64,000 nucleotides of DNA from Gelidibacter mesophilus DSM 14095 (GTDB taxonomy: Bacteria > Bacteroidota > Bacteroidia > Flavobacteriales > Flavobacteriaceae): NCBI RefSeq assembly GCF_000423005.1, contig NZ_AUHD01000013.1:49021-113020 (forward strand). Direction: 5' to 3'. Position numbers and translations under genes: made by a program. Numbering within the stretch: the stretch's first letter is position 1; each line of letters starts with the position of its first letter. The notes under the pieces were generated by a model. The model was given only the letters and a program-made list of their open reading frames with translations, made no database searches and was not told where the DNA came from. Below are positions 1 to 9,991 of this stretch, piece after piece.

Positions 1-885
1 TTCAAATCTGAAGGCATCGAGTTTAACGAGCAATTCATTGACCGCACTTTTGACAAAGACAATGCACCAACACGAAAACCAAGAACCGGTTTGTTGACCC
101 AATTCTTTTCTGAGACCTATGATTTGGAGAATTCCTTTGTGATTGGTGATCGGTTGACCGATGTTGAATTGGCTAAAAACCTGGGTGCTAAGGCAGTTTT
201 CATGAATTCGACCTCGGATAATGAACCCTCTACTGAAAATTTTCGTAAGTATATTGCACTGGAATCTACCGATTGGGAACAGATATACAATTTCTTGAAA
301 GCAGCCGATAGAACGGCCAATCTTAAACGCAACACCAATGAAACCAAAATTTCGATTAACTTAAATTTGGATGGAACGGGCGTAAGTAACATTGATACAG
401 GAATTGCGTTTTTTGATCATATGTTGGACCAAATTGCCCGTCATGGACAATTGGATTTGGATATTAAGGTAAAAGGGGATTTGGAAGTTGATGAGCACCA
501 TACCATTGAGGATACCGGCATTGCTTTAGGTGAAGTTTTTGCTAATGCTTTAGGGAATAAGCTCGGTGTGGAACGTTACGGGTTTTGTTTGCCGATGGAT
601 GATTGTCTGGCGCAAGTGGCCATTGATTTTGGAGGACGAAATTGGTTAGTTTGGGATGCGGAATTTAAACGAGAGATGATCGGGAAGATGCCAACAGAAA
701 TGTTTTTTCATTTTTTTAAATCGTTTACTGATGGCGCCAGATGTAATTTGAATATCAAAGCAGAAGGTGAGAATGAACACCATAAAATTGAAGCTATTTT
801 TAAAGCTTTTGCCAAATCTATTAAGATGGCAATAAAGCGCGATATGGATAAAATGATTTTGCCTTCCACTAAAGGTGTCCTATAA
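1..885 (+). CDS. hisB: Bifunctional histidinol-phosphatase / imidazoleglycerol-phosphate dehydratase, 5' end missing
   Basis: The reading frame is open from base 1, so the gene starts outside the window. A TTG at 91 lies inside the phosphatase domain and is not the start. The N-terminal part is the end of a HAD phosphatase, with motif IV seen as [14 protein letters not shown]. The rest is a complete imidazoleglycerol-phosphate dehydratase with both metal-binding repeats, DEHHTIED and NEHHKIEA, and the [13 protein letters not shown] motif. It catalyses two steps of histidine synthesis in the cytoplasm. The fused form is typical of Bacteroidota and enteric bacteria. It is followed in the same direction by hisH, hisA, hisF and hisIE. 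Confidence 0.96.
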   Translation, partial: FKSEGIEFNEQFIDRTFDKDNAPTRKPRTGLLTQFFSETYDLENSFVIGDRLTDVELAKNLGAKAVFMNSTSDNEPSTENFRKYIALESTDWEQIYNFLKAADRTANLKRNTNETKISINLNLDGTGVSNIDTGIAFFDHMLDQIARHGQLDLDIKVKGDLEVDEHHTIEDTGIALGEVFANALGNKLGVERYGFCLPMDDCLAQVAIDFGGRNWLVWDAEFKREMIGKMPTEMFFHFFKSFTDGARCNLNIKAEGENEHHKIEAIFKAFAKSIKMAIKRDMDKMILPSTKGVL

Positions 886-963
886 TTTAAGAATCAAATT
901 TTTAGTACCAAAATCCAATACTTAGTTTGGAATTTGGGATTTGGAATTTTAAAAATGATTTCA

Positions 964-1560
964 ATGAATATTGTAATAATAGATTATGGTGCCGGCAATA
1001 CTAAAAGTGTCCAATTTGCCTGTAACCGATTGGGATATAACCCTATTTTGAGTAATATACCAGATGTAATTAGTTCTGCAGATAAAGTAATCTTTCCGGG
1101 TGTGGGGCAAGCAGGTAACGCCATGGAAATGCTTAAAAATTCACAGTTGGACTTGACCATCCCTCAACTGAAACAGCCTGTTTTGGGCATCTGTCTAGGA
1201 ATGCAATTGCTCTGTAATTCTACAGAAGAAGGTGCAACCAAAGGCTTAGGCATTTTTGATGTGGATGTCAAACGCTTTTCCAATCAGAAAAAAGTTCCAC
1301 AGATGGGTTGGAACACCATTTTTAATCTTGAATCAAATTTATTTGAAGGGATAAAAAATGATGCTTATATGTATCTTGTGCACAGTTATTTTGCAGAATT
1401 GGGCAAACATACCATTTCGCAAACCAAGTATGGCGTAAATTATAGCTCGGCACTCAAAAAAGACAATTTTTACGGGGTACAATTCCATCCAGAAAAAAGT
1501 AGCACTGTGGGAGCAGAAGTATTGAGGAATTTCCTCAATTTAGGAAATCTAGAATCATAG
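964..1560 (+). CDS. hisH: Imidazole glycerol phosphate synthase, glutaminase subunit HisH
   Basis: A class I glutamine amidotransferase of 198 residues that supplies ammonia to HisF. The nucleophile is Cys77 in LGICLGMQ, and the His-Glu pair is in GVQFHPEKS near the C terminus. The N terminus MNIVIIDYGAGN is the standard HisH start, so ATG 964 is preferred over the in-frame ATG 955 and TTG 934, which would add residues unlike the family. It lies 78 bases after hisB and 20 before hisA, within the histidine operon. Confidence 0.95.
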   Translation: MNIVIIDYGAGNTKSVQFACNRLGYNPILSNIPDVISSADKVIFPGVGQAGNAMEMLKNSQLDLTIPQLKQPVLGICLGMQLLCNSTEEGATKGLGIFDVDVKRFSNQKKVPQMGWNTIFNLESNLFEGIKNDAYMYLVHSYFAELGKHTISQTKYGVNYSSALKKDNFYGVQFHPEKSSTVGAEVLRNFLNLGNLES

Positions 1561-1580
1561 ATCATAAACAGTAAAATAGT

Positions 1581-2315
1581 ATGAGAATAATACCCGCAAT
1601 AGATATCATAGACGGCAAATGTGTACGTTTGACGAAAGGCGATTATAGTACAAAAAAAATCTACAATGAAAATCCGCTTGAAGTTGCCAAACAATTTGAA
1701 GCTTCTGGAATTGAATATTTACACCTCGTCGATCTCGATGGCGCTAAGGCAAAACAAATAATCAACTACAAGGTATTGGAGCAAATCGCTTCAAAAACAA
1801 GTTTGAAAATTGATTTTGGTGGCGGCCTCAAATCTGATGAGGACCTGCATATTGCCTTCAACTGTGGCGCCAAACAAATTACTGGTGGAAGTATTGCCGT
1901 AAACGACCATCGTACTTTTGAGTCTTGGCTCGAAAAATATGGAACAACTAAGATTATTTTGGGAGCGGATTGCAATAACAGGAAAATTGCCATTAGCGGT
2001 TGGCAAGAAGAAAGCAGTTTAGAAGTTATTACGTTCATTAAAAATTACCAACGCCGAAAAGTGCAATACGTTATTTGCACGGATATTGCAAAGGATGGTA
2101 TGTTGGAAGGACCTTCATTTGAGCTTTATAAGGAAATTATCCAAGAGTGTTCAAACACGAGCTCCGATCAATCGATAAAACTTATTGCTTCTGGTGGAAT
2201 TTCGCACATTGATGAGCTTCCCAAACTAAAAGAATTGGGCTGTGAAGGGGTTATTATTGGAAAAGCCATTTATGAAAACAAGATCAGTTTGCAGGAATTG
2301 GAGCGGTTTTTTTAG
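1581..2315 (+). CDS. hisA: Phosphoribosylformimino-AICAR-P isomerase HisA
   Basis: A 244-residue (beta/alpha)8 barrel that isomerises ProFAR to PRFAR, the substrate of HisHF. Asp8 ([13 protein letters not shown]) and Asp130 ([12 protein letters not shown]) match the two catalytic aspartates of the family. The half-barrel phosphate-binding loops FGGGLKS and ASGGISH are present. The full expected length is seen, with no lesion. It starts 20 bases after hisH. Confidence 0.96.
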   Translation: MRIIPAIDIIDGKCVRLTKGDYSTKKIYNENPLEVAKQFEASGIEYLHLVDLDGAKAKQIINYKVLEQIASKTSLKIDFGGGLKSDEDLHIAFNCGAKQITGGSIAVNDHRTFESWLEKYGTTKIILGADCNNRKIAISGWQEESSLEVITFIKNYQRRKVQYVICTDIAKDGMLEGPSFELYKEIIQECSNTSSDQSIKLIASGGISHIDELPKLKELGCEGVIIGKAIYENKISLQELERFF

Positions 2316-2398
2316 ACAATTATCCAATTGTTGATATCTTATTCCTATTAAATCTTATTGAAAACCTCATTTAAATCGCTGTTGTAACAGTAAATATT

Positions 2399-3154
2399 AT
2401 GCTTACTAAACGAATAATTCCTTGTTTGGACATTAAAAACGGACGTACTGTCAAAGGCATCAATTTCGTCAACCTCGTTGATGCTGGTGACCCTGTGGTT
2501 TTAGCCAAACAATATGCTGAAAAAGGTGCTGACGAATTGGTGTTTCTTGATATTTCAGCAACTTTAGAAGGGCGAAAGACCACTTTGGAAATGGTATTGA
2601 AAGTGGCAGAGCAAGTCAATATTCCTTTTACGGTGGGTGGCGGAATTTCATCTATTGAAGATGTCGATTTGCTTTTAAAATCTGGCGCAGATAAAGTCTC
2701 TATCAATTCATCCGCAATTAAGCGGCCTGAACTGATTAATGAACTGTCTGATAAATTTGGAAGCCAATGTGTGGTGGTTGCCATAGATGCTAAACAAATC
2801 GATGGACAGTGGAGAGTGCATTTAGCTGGTGGCAGTATCCCAACATCCTTGGACCTTTTTGAATGGGCGAAAGAAGTAGAATTAAGAGGCGCGGGTGAAA
2901 TTCTTTTTACATCTATGGACCACGATGGCACTAAAGATGGTTTTGCCAACGAAGCGTTGGCAAAATTGTCAACGGACTTAAACATTCCTATTATAGCTTC
3001 AGGTGGTGCCGGAACAATGCAGCATTTTGTGGACACCTTTAAAATAGGGAAATCTGATGCAGCTCTTGCCGCAAGTGTATTTCATTTTGGTGAAATAGAA
3101 ATCAAGGATTTGAAAGCAGAATTAAGAAAAAATAATATAGAAGTGAGAATTTAA
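2399..3154 (+). CDS. hisF: Imidazole glycerol phosphate synthase, cyclase subunit HisF
   Basis: A 251-residue barrel paralogous to HisA. It uses ammonia from HisH to make imidazole glycerol phosphate and AICAR. Asp11 ([14 protein letters not shown]) and Asp130 (VVVAIDAK) are the catalytic pair. TVGGGISS and [11 protein letters not shown] are the phosphate-binding loops. The 83-base gap after hisA has no terminator, so co-transcription is likely. Confidence 0.97.
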   Translation: MLTKRIIPCLDIKNGRTVKGINFVNLVDAGDPVVLAKQYAEKGADELVFLDISATLEGRKTTLEMVLKVAEQVNIPFTVGGGISSIEDVDLLLKSGADKVSINSSAIKRPELINELSDKFGSQCVVVAIDAKQIDGQWRVHLAGGSIPTSLDLFEWAKEVELRGAGEILFTSMDHDGTKDGFANEALAKLSTDLNIPIIASGGAGTMQHFVDTFKIGKSDAALAASVFHFGEIEIKDLKAELRKNNIEVRI

Positions 3155-3273
3155 AAAAATAGCCACTAATTCACGAATGCTTTTCTTATGTATGATCAAA
3201 ATCCAAGGTTGCATATTTGTTAAATCAATCGTGAGCCATTTAAAATTAGAATCAGGACAAAATCAAAATAACC

Positions 3274-3870
3274 ATGAATTTAAAATATAACTCAGATGGC
3301 TTAATTCCGGCCATAATCCAAGATGCTTCAACTAAAAATGTCCTGATGTTGGGCTATATGAATGCCGAGGCCTTCCAGAAAACCCAAGAAACTAAAAAAG
3401 TTACTTTTTATAGCCGCAGCAAACAACGTTTATGGATTAAAGGAGAAGAAAGCGGTAATTTCCTCAATTTGGTTGCATTAAAAGTGGATTGTGATAACGA
3501 CACTTTATTGATTCAGGCAAATCCACAAGGTCCAACTTGCCATAAAGGAACGGACACTTGTTGGGATGAACCGAATGTCTCTAATTTCGGTTTTATTTCT
3601 AAGCTGGAAGCAACTATAGAAGAGCGGCGCACGAATGCTAAAGCTGAAGAATCGTATGTGGCATATCTATTTGCAAAAGGCATTAACAAATTGGCTCAAA
3701 AAGTAGGTGAGGAGGCAGTAGAAGTGGTTATAGAGGCTAAAGACAATAATGATGATTTATTCTTAAATGAGAGCGCTGATTTGCTGTTTCATTATTTGAT
3801 GCTGCTCCAAGCCAAAGGTTTTAAGTTGGAGGATATTGAAACGGTCCTCAAAAACCGTGAGAAAAAATGA
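3274..3870 (+). CDS. hisIE: Bifunctional phosphoribosyl-AMP cyclohydrolase / phosphoribosyl-ATP pyrophosphatase
   Basis: A fused HisI-HisE protein of 198 residues for steps 2 and 3 of histidine synthesis. The HisI part (about 1-105) has the metal-binding segments VDCDNDTLL and GPTCHKGTDTCW. The HisE part (about 110-198) has the all-alpha NTP-pyrophosphatase motif KVGEEAVEVVIEAK. It is the last his gene seen. The 119-base gap from hisF holds no clear hairpin. Confidence 0.96.
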   Translation: MNLKYNSDGLIPAIIQDASTKNVLMLGYMNAEAFQKTQETKKVTFYSRSKQRLWIKGEESGNFLNLVALKVDCDNDTLLIQANPQGPTCHKGTDTCWDEPNVSNFGFISKLEATIEERRTNAKAEESYVAYLFAKGINKLAQKVGEEAVEVVIEAKDNNDDLFLNESADLLFHYLMLLQAKGFKLEDIETVLKNREKK

Positions 3871-3993
3871 TTCCGAATTTACCTCTGAACCAAAGCTCTC
3901 TTTTCAATAGTTATATTTTAGAAACGAAATTATATTATACGCCCTCTTAGAACTACTTATTATAGGAGCTATGTTGTCAAAAACTTCGGAATT

Positions 3994-4776
3994 ATGAATC
4001 AGAATTATTTTTACCTTATTACCATTCAATATTTAGGTTTTCGCTATCATGGTTGGCAAAAACAACCAAAGCTTAAAACTGCACATTTGGCCATTGATAA
4101 GACCTTAAATTTCGTTTTTGAAAAGAATAAAAAATTCAAGACTCTGGCCGTAGGTAGGACCGATGCCATGGTATCTGCAACTGAAACGGCATTTGAACTG
4201 TTTATGGAGGAACCCATTTCAGAATTCGACGCATTTTTGGAATTGTTCAATTATTATTTGCCACAAGATGTGCGGGCATTGGCTATGACCGAAGTTTCAA
4301 AGGATTTTAATGTCATCCATAACGCAAAATTGAAGGAATATGTTTATTTGTTTGCCCATGGTCAGAAAGCACACCCGTTTTGTGCTTCTATCATGACCAC
4401 ATTTAGAGATGTCTTAGATATTGAGCTGATGACTAAAGGTGCCAAGCTCTTTGAGGGTACCCATAATTTTAAATCCTTTTGTTCTAAAATTTCCGAAAAT
4501 GGGCTTTACACGAGAACCATATTCTCTTGTAATCTGGTAGAAAACGATATGTTCAGTGCCAGTTTTTTTCCGTCTGAGTCCTACCTACTTAAAGTGGAAA
4601 GCGAAGGTTTTGGTTATAACCAAGTGAGAACCATGATGGGAGCCTTAGTGAAATTAGGAATACATGAGTTCACTCTAGATGATATTGTCAAGAATTTGCA
4701 GCCAGAAAGTGTGGAGCAGATCGATTATATTGCTCCGGCTTCTGGATTGATCTTAAATAGAGTGGAATTTGAATAG
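3994..4776 (+). CDS. truA: tRNA pseudouridine synthase, TruA family
   Basis: 260 residues. The family active-site motif appears as GRTDAMVSATET, with Asp57 as the probable nucleophile. The usual glycine and histidine after GRTDA (GVHA) are replaced by MVSA, a divergence seen in TruA-like paralogues. The N-terminal YLGFRYHGWQKQP and C-terminal GFGYNQVRTMMGAL are clear TruA signatures. TruA modifies U38-U40 in tRNA anticodon arms. Because of the altered motif and the short protein, a paralogue with another target cannot be excluded. Confidence 0.8.
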   Translation: MNQNYFYLITIQYLGFRYHGWQKQPKLKTAHLAIDKTLNFVFEKNKKFKTLAVGRTDAMVSATETAFELFMEEPISEFDAFLELFNYYLPQDVRALAMTEVSKDFNVIHNAKLKEYVYLFAHGQKAHPFCASIMTTFRDVLDIELMTKGAKLFEGTHNFKSFCSKISENGLYTRTIFSCNLVENDMFSASFFPSESYLLKVESEGFGYNQVRTMMGALVKLGIHEFTLDDIVKNLQPESVEQIDYIAPASGLILNRVEFE

Positions 4777-4801
4777 TACGCCTTACGATGCGATATAGGA
4801 T

Positions 4802-5221
4802 TTATTTTAACCAAGCTTTCGTGACAGCACGTTTTGAAAACCAAACCATAAATGCTGCAATAACAATAATGGTCAAGCTTAAAAAAATATCTCTTGGGTT
4901 AACAACAGTCAATACATAAAATTGCTGAAAGCCAACCGCAAGAAAAGAAATGATAAATAGCATATAGGCCCATCTTTTTCGTAGCAGTAAGGAGATACTT
5001 CCAAAAAGTCCAGCAAAGACTGCAATGGCAAACACTGAAATGTACCACATCGGAAGATCCCAAAATAATTTTTGGTTGTTATTTGAAATACCTGCAAGTT
5101 GCTCATCGCTCAAAAAAGCTTGCATAAGATAAATTGAAACGCCAAAAGCATTCCAGAGAAATGCGATGATGGCTACGATCCAAAAAAAGAGAGGGGGTTT
5201 GGTTGAAGACGAAAAATTCAT
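4802..5221 (-). CDS. Small four-helix membrane protein of unknown function
   Basis: 139 residues with four hydrophobic stretches (about residues 11-33, 58-78, 85-103 and 111-130), ending in a basic tail. I do not recognise a characterised family, although similar short membrane proteins are common in Flavobacteriia. It is convergent with truA and separated from it by 25 bases. The function is unknown. Confidence 0.75.
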   Translation of the reverse strand: MNFSSSTKPPLFFWIVAIIAFLWNAFGVSIYLMQAFLSDEQLAGISNNNQKLFWDLPMWYISVFAIAVFAGLFGSISLLLRKRWAYMLFIISFLAVGFQQFYVLTVVNPRDIFLSLTIIVIAAFMVWFSKRAVTKAWLK

Positions 5222-5320
5222 AAACTATTGCGTTTTTAGTAATTGATAACACAACAATTTATGAATTTTATTTTTATGAACAGTAACTATTTTTTCTTTA
5301 AGACTCTTTGATAGTGAAAT

Positions 5321-5545
5321 TTAATCTTCTATCACGTGAAGTACAGGGGTTTTATTGACCCATTTGCCGTTTTTTGATTCTCCTAAAACATACACTTCTT
5401 TTGTCAATTCATACTCTTTAATTGTACGAAGCATATGCTCTTTGGTATCTCTATGGATTTTAATTCCTGTTGTTTTACCTTTATTTCTTATTTCTATATA
5501 CCAACCGTCTCTAAATTTGATCGGTCTTGTAGGTGGTCTTCCCAT
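5321..5545 (-). CDS. Small basic conserved-type protein, unknown function
   Basis: 74 residues, strongly basic in the first half (MGRPPTRPIKFRDGWYIE) and acidic at the end. There is no signal peptide or membrane segment. The pattern of short beta-like segments followed by a helix (KEHMLRTIKEYE) suggests a small folded protein, possibly nucleic-acid binding. That is inference only. It stands alone, about 100 bases upstream of the preceding membrane-protein gene. Confidence 0.6.
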   Translation of the reverse strand: MGRPPTRPIKFRDGWYIEIRNKGKTTGIKIHRDTKEHMLRTIKEYELTKEVYVLGESKNGKWVNKTPVLHVIED

Positions 5546-5751
5546 TTATATTAATTGTTTGAAGTATTAACTTGCATATTAAACAAAAAATTGCCAATAA
5601 GCAAACCTTAATTGAATTTTTCAAAAATAGACTGTTTTTATTGTAAATTGGCAAGAATGTGATAGTAATTCTATATTCATTAATTGAGCAATGCTATCAG
5701 GGAAAAAATCTCTACATTTAATGCATAAACGACTACAAGAAATTTCAAATA

Positions 5752-6822
5752 ATGAAATCTAAAAGGAAAAAGAAGTCTTACAAAACTGTTAATCGCTCAC
5801 CCGGTACGGTACATTACAGAGGCAAGAAGCAATCTACGGTAACGGCTATTGACATCATCAATTATAGCAAAGAAAACTACCATAAGCTTGAAGCTCAAGA
5901 TGTAGAGAAAGCATTTCATTTTAAAGGAAATGATCAAGTTACTTGGATTAATGTTAACGGACTGAACAACACCACAGAAATTGAAAAGCTGGGCAATCAT
6001 TATGACTTGCATCCATTAACCTTAGAAGATGTCGTTAATACAAACCATCGTCCTAAATTAGACGAGTTTGATGACTATTTATTTATCATCTTAAAAATGC
6101 TCTACTTCAAAAATGGGGATGATTTAATCTATGAGCAACTGAGTATAGTCGTGGGAGCGGATTATGTATTGACATTTCAGGAATCTGATGGCGATGTTTT
6201 TGATGATTTAAGAGAACGGATTTCAGCTGGTAAAGGTCGGGTGCGGAACTTAGGTTCGGATTATTTAATGTATGCACTCATGGATGCTGTTGTAGATAAT
6301 TATTTGACGGTGATTGAAGCTTTTGGGGATAAAATTGAAGATATTGAAGATCTAATTTTTGAGACTGATACAGAAAATTCTCAAACGCCCAATACAATCC
6401 AAGCATTAAAACGTGAGGTTTTAAAAATTAGAAGGTCTGTATTTCCATTGCGTGAAGTCATTAACCGTCTCGATAAAATGGAGCACGCCATAATTGAAGA
6501 AAAAACCCATAATTTTTTGAGAGATTTATATGATCATATTGTTCAGGTCAATGAAAGTATTGAGGTATATAGAGAGATGGTTTGGAGTTTATTGGATATG
6601 TATATGACGATAATAAGCAATAAAATGAACGAAGTCATGAAAGTCCTGACCATTATGGCCTCTATTTTTATTCCATTGACTTTTATTGCAGGGGTCTACG
6701 GAATGAATTTTGACAATATTCCCGAACTACATTACAAATACAGCTATTTTATCCTTTGGGGTGTTATGATTCTAGTATTTATAGGAATGTTAGTCTATTT
6801 TCGAAAAAAGAAATGGCTTTAA
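5752..6822 (+). CDS. corA: Magnesium/cobalt transporter CorA
   Basis: 356 residues: a long cytoplasmic N-terminal domain, a helical stalk, and two C-terminal transmembrane helices. The selectivity signature YGMNF is at 316-320 (GMN 317-319), between the helices. The C-terminal FRKKKWL is the usual basic end. CorA forms a pentameric inner-membrane Mg2+ channel. The first 25 residues are rich in Lys/Arg and likely disordered. It is monocistronic. Confidence 0.95.
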   Translation: MKSKRKKKSYKTVNRSPGTVHYRGKKQSTVTAIDIINYSKENYHKLEAQDVEKAFHFKGNDQVTWINVNGLNNTTEIEKLGNHYDLHPLTLEDVVNTNHRPKLDEFDDYLFIILKMLYFKNGDDLIYEQLSIVVGADYVLTFQESDGDVFDDLRERISAGKGRVRNLGSDYLMYALMDAVVDNYLTVIEAFGDKIEDIEDLIFETDTENSQTPNTIQALKREVLKIRRSVFPLREVINRLDKMEHAIIEEKTHNFLRDLYDHIVQVNESIEVYREMVWSLLDMYMTIISNKMNEVMKVLTIMASIFIPLTFIAGVYGMNFDNIPELHYKYSYFILWGVMILVFIGMLVYFRKKKWL

Positions 6823-7170
6823 TATAATTTACCGCTTACACTACTTTCGTAAAAAAATGAAGACAAATTTGTGAAATATTTATTTTGAGCGTATATTATA
6901 GGAAATGCACACGATAACATCACCTTATATCCCAATACGCTATTTCAGACATTGAAAGTTTCTCAAACTTTTAAATAATCTTATACTTTTCCAAATAAAA
7001 ACCTTTGGTATCCATCCAAAGACCCCACAATTGGAAACCCCATAGATCAATTGGTCGCTAGATCATTGAAAAATGAAAATTAGTAGGATAATTATTCTTA
7101 ACATCTTCTCTAAAGATCAGAGTACAAAATCAACATAAATATTCATTAAATTAACAATAAAGCGCATTAT
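6823..7170. other. 348-base intergenic region, nothing recognised
   Basis: This lies between corA and an mscS-type gene. It is A+T-rich, with several short direct and inverted matches but no convincing terminator, promoter pair, RNA gene or open frame. Confidence 0.5.
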
Positions 7171-8064
7171 ATGAAAGACGAAATAAATAAATCCTTTGAC
7201 TTATTATTGGATAAACTTGTAGGATGGATGAATTCCATTGTAGAAAGTCTTCCCAATTTAATATTGGCCACGATTGTACTTCTGGCCGCTTATTTTTTGT
7301 CTAAGTACGTCAGTAAGCTGACCATGAGATTAGTAGGGAGTAGGGTCAAGCAAAAATCGGTGAGCAATATTATTGCAAGATTGGTCACCGTAGTAGTCAT
7401 TATGGTGGGTCTGTTTTTGGCACTGGGGATTTTAAACCTCTCTCAAACACTTACTTCTTTGATTACCGGTGCAGGTGTTCTTGGTTTGGTGATTGGTTTG
7501 GCCTTACAAGGTACGTTATCAAATATCATTTCTGGAATTGTCATTTCCTTCCGAGATAAAATTCAAATTGGTAATTGGGTAGAAACTAATGGCTTTACAG
7601 GGGAGATTATGGATATCAATCTGAAAAATCTGACTTTAAAAGAATCGGATAATAATATGGTGATGATTCCCAATAAAAACATTTTGGATAATCCCATGAA
7701 GAATTATTCATTAACACCTCATATCCGTGTAGACCTTTCTTGTGGCGTTGGCTATGAGTCGGATTTAGAGTTTGTGGAAAAGTTAACCAAAAATACCTTG
7801 GAAAAAACATTCGAAAAAATTGACGACAGCAAACCTGTGGAGTTCTTTTTTACTGAATTTGGAGACAGTTCTATAAATTTTAGATGTCGCTTCTGGGTTG
7901 AGGGCACTAAAAACGTCCACAAACTAAATGCAACCAATAAAGCTATGATTGCCATTAAAAAAGCCTTTGATGCGGAAGATATCAACATCCCATTCCCAAT
8001 CAGGACCTTGCAATTTGATAATAAACTTGCTATGGAAAATAATGAGAATGAAAAGCAGGCCTGA
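7171..8064 (+). CDS. Small-conductance mechanosensitive channel (MscS family)
   Basis: 297 residues with three predicted transmembrane helices (about 27-47, 68-88 and 94-120). The last is the glycine/alanine-rich pore helix (GAGVLGLVIGLALQGT). The Sm-like beta domain follows, with the DKIQIGNWVE and MVMIPNKNILDNP motifs. It releases osmolytes from the inner membrane on hypo-osmotic shock. This is the short, MscS-like architecture, in contrast to the longer paralogue at 11392-12642. Confidence 0.92.
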   Translation: MKDEINKSFDLLLDKLVGWMNSIVESLPNLILATIVLLAAYFLSKYVSKLTMRLVGSRVKQKSVSNIIARLVTVVVIMVGLFLALGILNLSQTLTSLITGAGVLGLVIGLALQGTLSNIISGIVISFRDKIQIGNWVETNGFTGEIMDINLKNLTLKESDNNMVMIPNKNILDNPMKNYSLTPHIRVDLSCGVGYESDLEFVEKLTKNTLEKTFEKIDDSKPVEFFFTEFGDSSINFRCRFWVEGTKNVHKLNATNKAMIAIKKAFDAEDINIPFPIRTLQFDNKLAMENNENEKQA

Positions 8065-8102
8065 TCCATTCTAAAAATTTAAAATCTCGAATAGACCAAC
8101 CT

Positions 8103-8130
8103 AAAGTCCCAATTGTATTGGGGCTTTTTC
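8103..8130 (+). terminator. Rho-independent terminator after the MscS gene
   Basis: An 11-bp stem (8103-8113 with 8117-8127, one G-U pair), a three-base loop, and a run of T at 8125-8129. It lies 39 bases after the channel stop codon. Confidence 0.8.
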
Positions 8131-8161
8131 GTACATTTAAAACATTAAAATATATTTGATT

Positions 8162-8845
8162 ATGCCCGAAACAAAGACATTCTCCAAAGATTTATTGGAT
8201 TTTCTTAAACGATTAAAGGAAAATAATGATCGTGATTGGTTTGCTGACCACAAAGATGAGTTCAAAAAATTGGAAACAAGTGCAAAAAGTAAATTTAATG
8301 CGCTTTTTGAAACTCTAAAAACACATGATGATATTGATAGGGTTAAGATTTTTCGCATTTATAGAGACGTCAGGTTTTCAAAAAACAAAGCCCCATATAA
8401 AACACATTTCAGTGGCTCCTTCAGTAGAAGGAAACCAGAATTGCGAGGTGGCTATTACCTCCATATTCAACCCAATGATGAATCGTTCATTGCAGTTGGA
8501 TTTTGGGATCCTTCCAAAGAGGATTTATTGCGAATAAGAAAGGAATTTGAAATGGACGACGAAGAAATCCGTACCATTATTGGCAACAAAACCTTCCACA
8601 ATATTTGGGGAGATTTTACAGGTGATGCGCTAAAGACTGCACCTAAAGGCTTTGATAAAGAACATAATGCCATTGACTTAATCAGGAGGAAACAATTCAT
8701 ATTTACCAAACATTATACAGATGCACAAGTCCTTTCTTCTGGTTTTTTAGAAGAAGTGGATGTGGCCTTTAAAGCCGTGAGGCCTTATTTTGATTATATG
8801 AGTAGTGTTCTAAGCACTAATGTGAACGGGGAACCGCTTATATAA
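8162..8845 (+). CDS. DUF2461 domain protein
   Basis: 227 residues, cytoplasmic. Family features seen are KENNDRDWFADHKDEF near the N terminus and RIYRDVRFSKNKAPYKTHF around residue 65. ATG 8162 is chosen; a TTG two codons upstream would add only two residues. The biochemical function of DUF2461 is not established. Its 3' end overlaps the convergent GreA-like gene by 8 bases. Confidence 0.88.
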   Translation: MPETKTFSKDLLDFLKRLKENNDRDWFADHKDEFKKLETSAKSKFNALFETLKTHDDIDRVKIFRIYRDVRFSKNKAPYKTHFSGSFSRRKPELRGGYYLHIQPNDESFIAVGFWDPSKEDLLRIRKEFEMDDEEIRTIIGNKTFHNIWGDFTGDALKTAPKGFDKEHNAIDLIRRKQFIFTKHYTDAQVLSSGFLEEVDVAFKAVRPYFDYMSSVLSTNVNGEPLI

Positions 8846-9284
8846 CTTCAGTAATGGTAAAGCTATTGCCATTAAATTCAATCTGATCTCCCTTGGTTTT
8901 ATTTTTTAGGAGCATGCCAATTGGAGAACCAGGTGAAATTGCAAAGACATTTAAGTGTTCATTCTCAATTTTTCCCGCACTGATAGAAATATAAAAATTA
9001 TTGGCAGTCGTTTTGACCAAGCTCCCCAAAACAACGTTTTCAGAAACCAGATTAGGTCTGATCGTCTTTAAACTTTCCAACATTTTTTGGGCATCGGTCA
9101 AATGTTGAGAGTTTTTCTCTAAATCATTAAAAAGTTTTCCATTACCGGAATCATCATCTGGATCGCCACCTTTATCATTGCTCTCTATCGAGTCTTTGAT
9201 GGTTTCAATCTCATTCTTATAATTGGTAATCCGCTTGTTGGCGTAATCAAAACAAGCTTGCAAAACATCACTTTTTATTTTCAT
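8838..9284 (-). CDS. GreA/GreB-like transcription elongation factor paralogue
   Basis: 148 residues. The N-terminal half is a predicted coiled coil whose tip carries an acidic loop (KGGDPDDDSGNGK) in place of the GreA GDLxENAEY segment. The C-terminal half has the FKBP-like Gre fold signature ISPGSPIGMLLKNKTKGD. Gre factors insert a coiled coil into the RNA polymerase secondary channel. Here the tip differs, so it may modulate polymerase without being a standard transcript-cleavage factor. It overlaps the upstream gene by 4 bases (ATGA), so they are co-expressed. Confidence 0.75.
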   Translation of the reverse strand: MKIKSDVLQACFDYANKRITNYKNEIETIKDSIESNDKGGDPDDDSGNGKLFNDLEKNSQHLTDAQKMLESLKTIRPNLVSENVVLGSLVKTTANNFYISISAGKIENEHLNVFAISPGSPIGMLLKNKTKGDQIEFNGNSFTITEVI

Positions 9285-9694
9285 ATAACTTTTGCCATTT
9301 CCGGCTGAAATAGTTGGATATGACTAATCAAACGCTCTTTCACAAGATTCATCATGCGCTTGTTTAAGGCCGATGAATTCTCAATATAAACACCATACTC
9401 TTCAATTGTAAATTGACCAATGATCATTCCTTTAATTGAATTTCTGAACTTCATATCCTTATGTATAGCATTTTCGATATAGTCCAATTGTTTGGGCAAA
9501 GATAGCTCATAAAACACATTTTTGTGCTTTGTAATATAATTTTTAAATACGGCAATTATAAGTTCATTTTGCAGCTTAAGTAAAGGGCGTAACGTCCCAT
9601 TTTGAAAACGCTCTTCAGTGCTCATTTCCTCATAGATTAAAGCAGTGGAAATGACAGGTCTAATCGTTAAGAGAGCGTCGGTTCTAGTGTTCAT
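9281..9694 (-). CDS. Hypothetical cytoplasmic protein coupled to the GreA-like gene
   Basis: 137 residues, predicted mostly alpha-helical, with no signal peptide or membrane segment and no family I recognise. It contains a hydrophobic-aromatic stretch (KGMIIGQFTIEEYGVYIE) around residues 88-105. Its stop overlaps the start of the GreA-like gene by four bases, which implies translational coupling and a shared role. The start at 9694 is an ATG preceded by an A+T-rich region. Confidence 0.7.
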   Translation of the reverse strand: MNTRTDALLTIRPVISTALIYEEMSTEERFQNGTLRPLLKLQNELIIAVFKNYITKHKNVFYELSLPKQLDYIENAIHKDMKFRNSIKGMIIGQFTIEEYGVYIENSSALNKRMMNLVKERLISHIQLFQPEMAKVI

Positions 9695-9991
9695 GGCTTT
9701 AAGTTTTAATAAAATTATGGATAATGCTTTTTATAAATCACCAATTTGAGAGATCTTGTCAACGGGTTTATTAACAATAGTATTATTCAATGATGCTTTA
9801 AGGAGATTCGATTCATTTAAACCTCTATTGAGTAACTATTGAACTACCTTTGGACTATATTTTAAAATTTACTTTCTGATTAGTTAAACCTCTGTCTAAT
9901 CTTTTAAAGAATTATGCAAAACAAGGCAGGGTTTTATCAGTTAAAACGAAGGTCTAATCCTGAATAATTTTAAAAACAAAACTAAATACAT

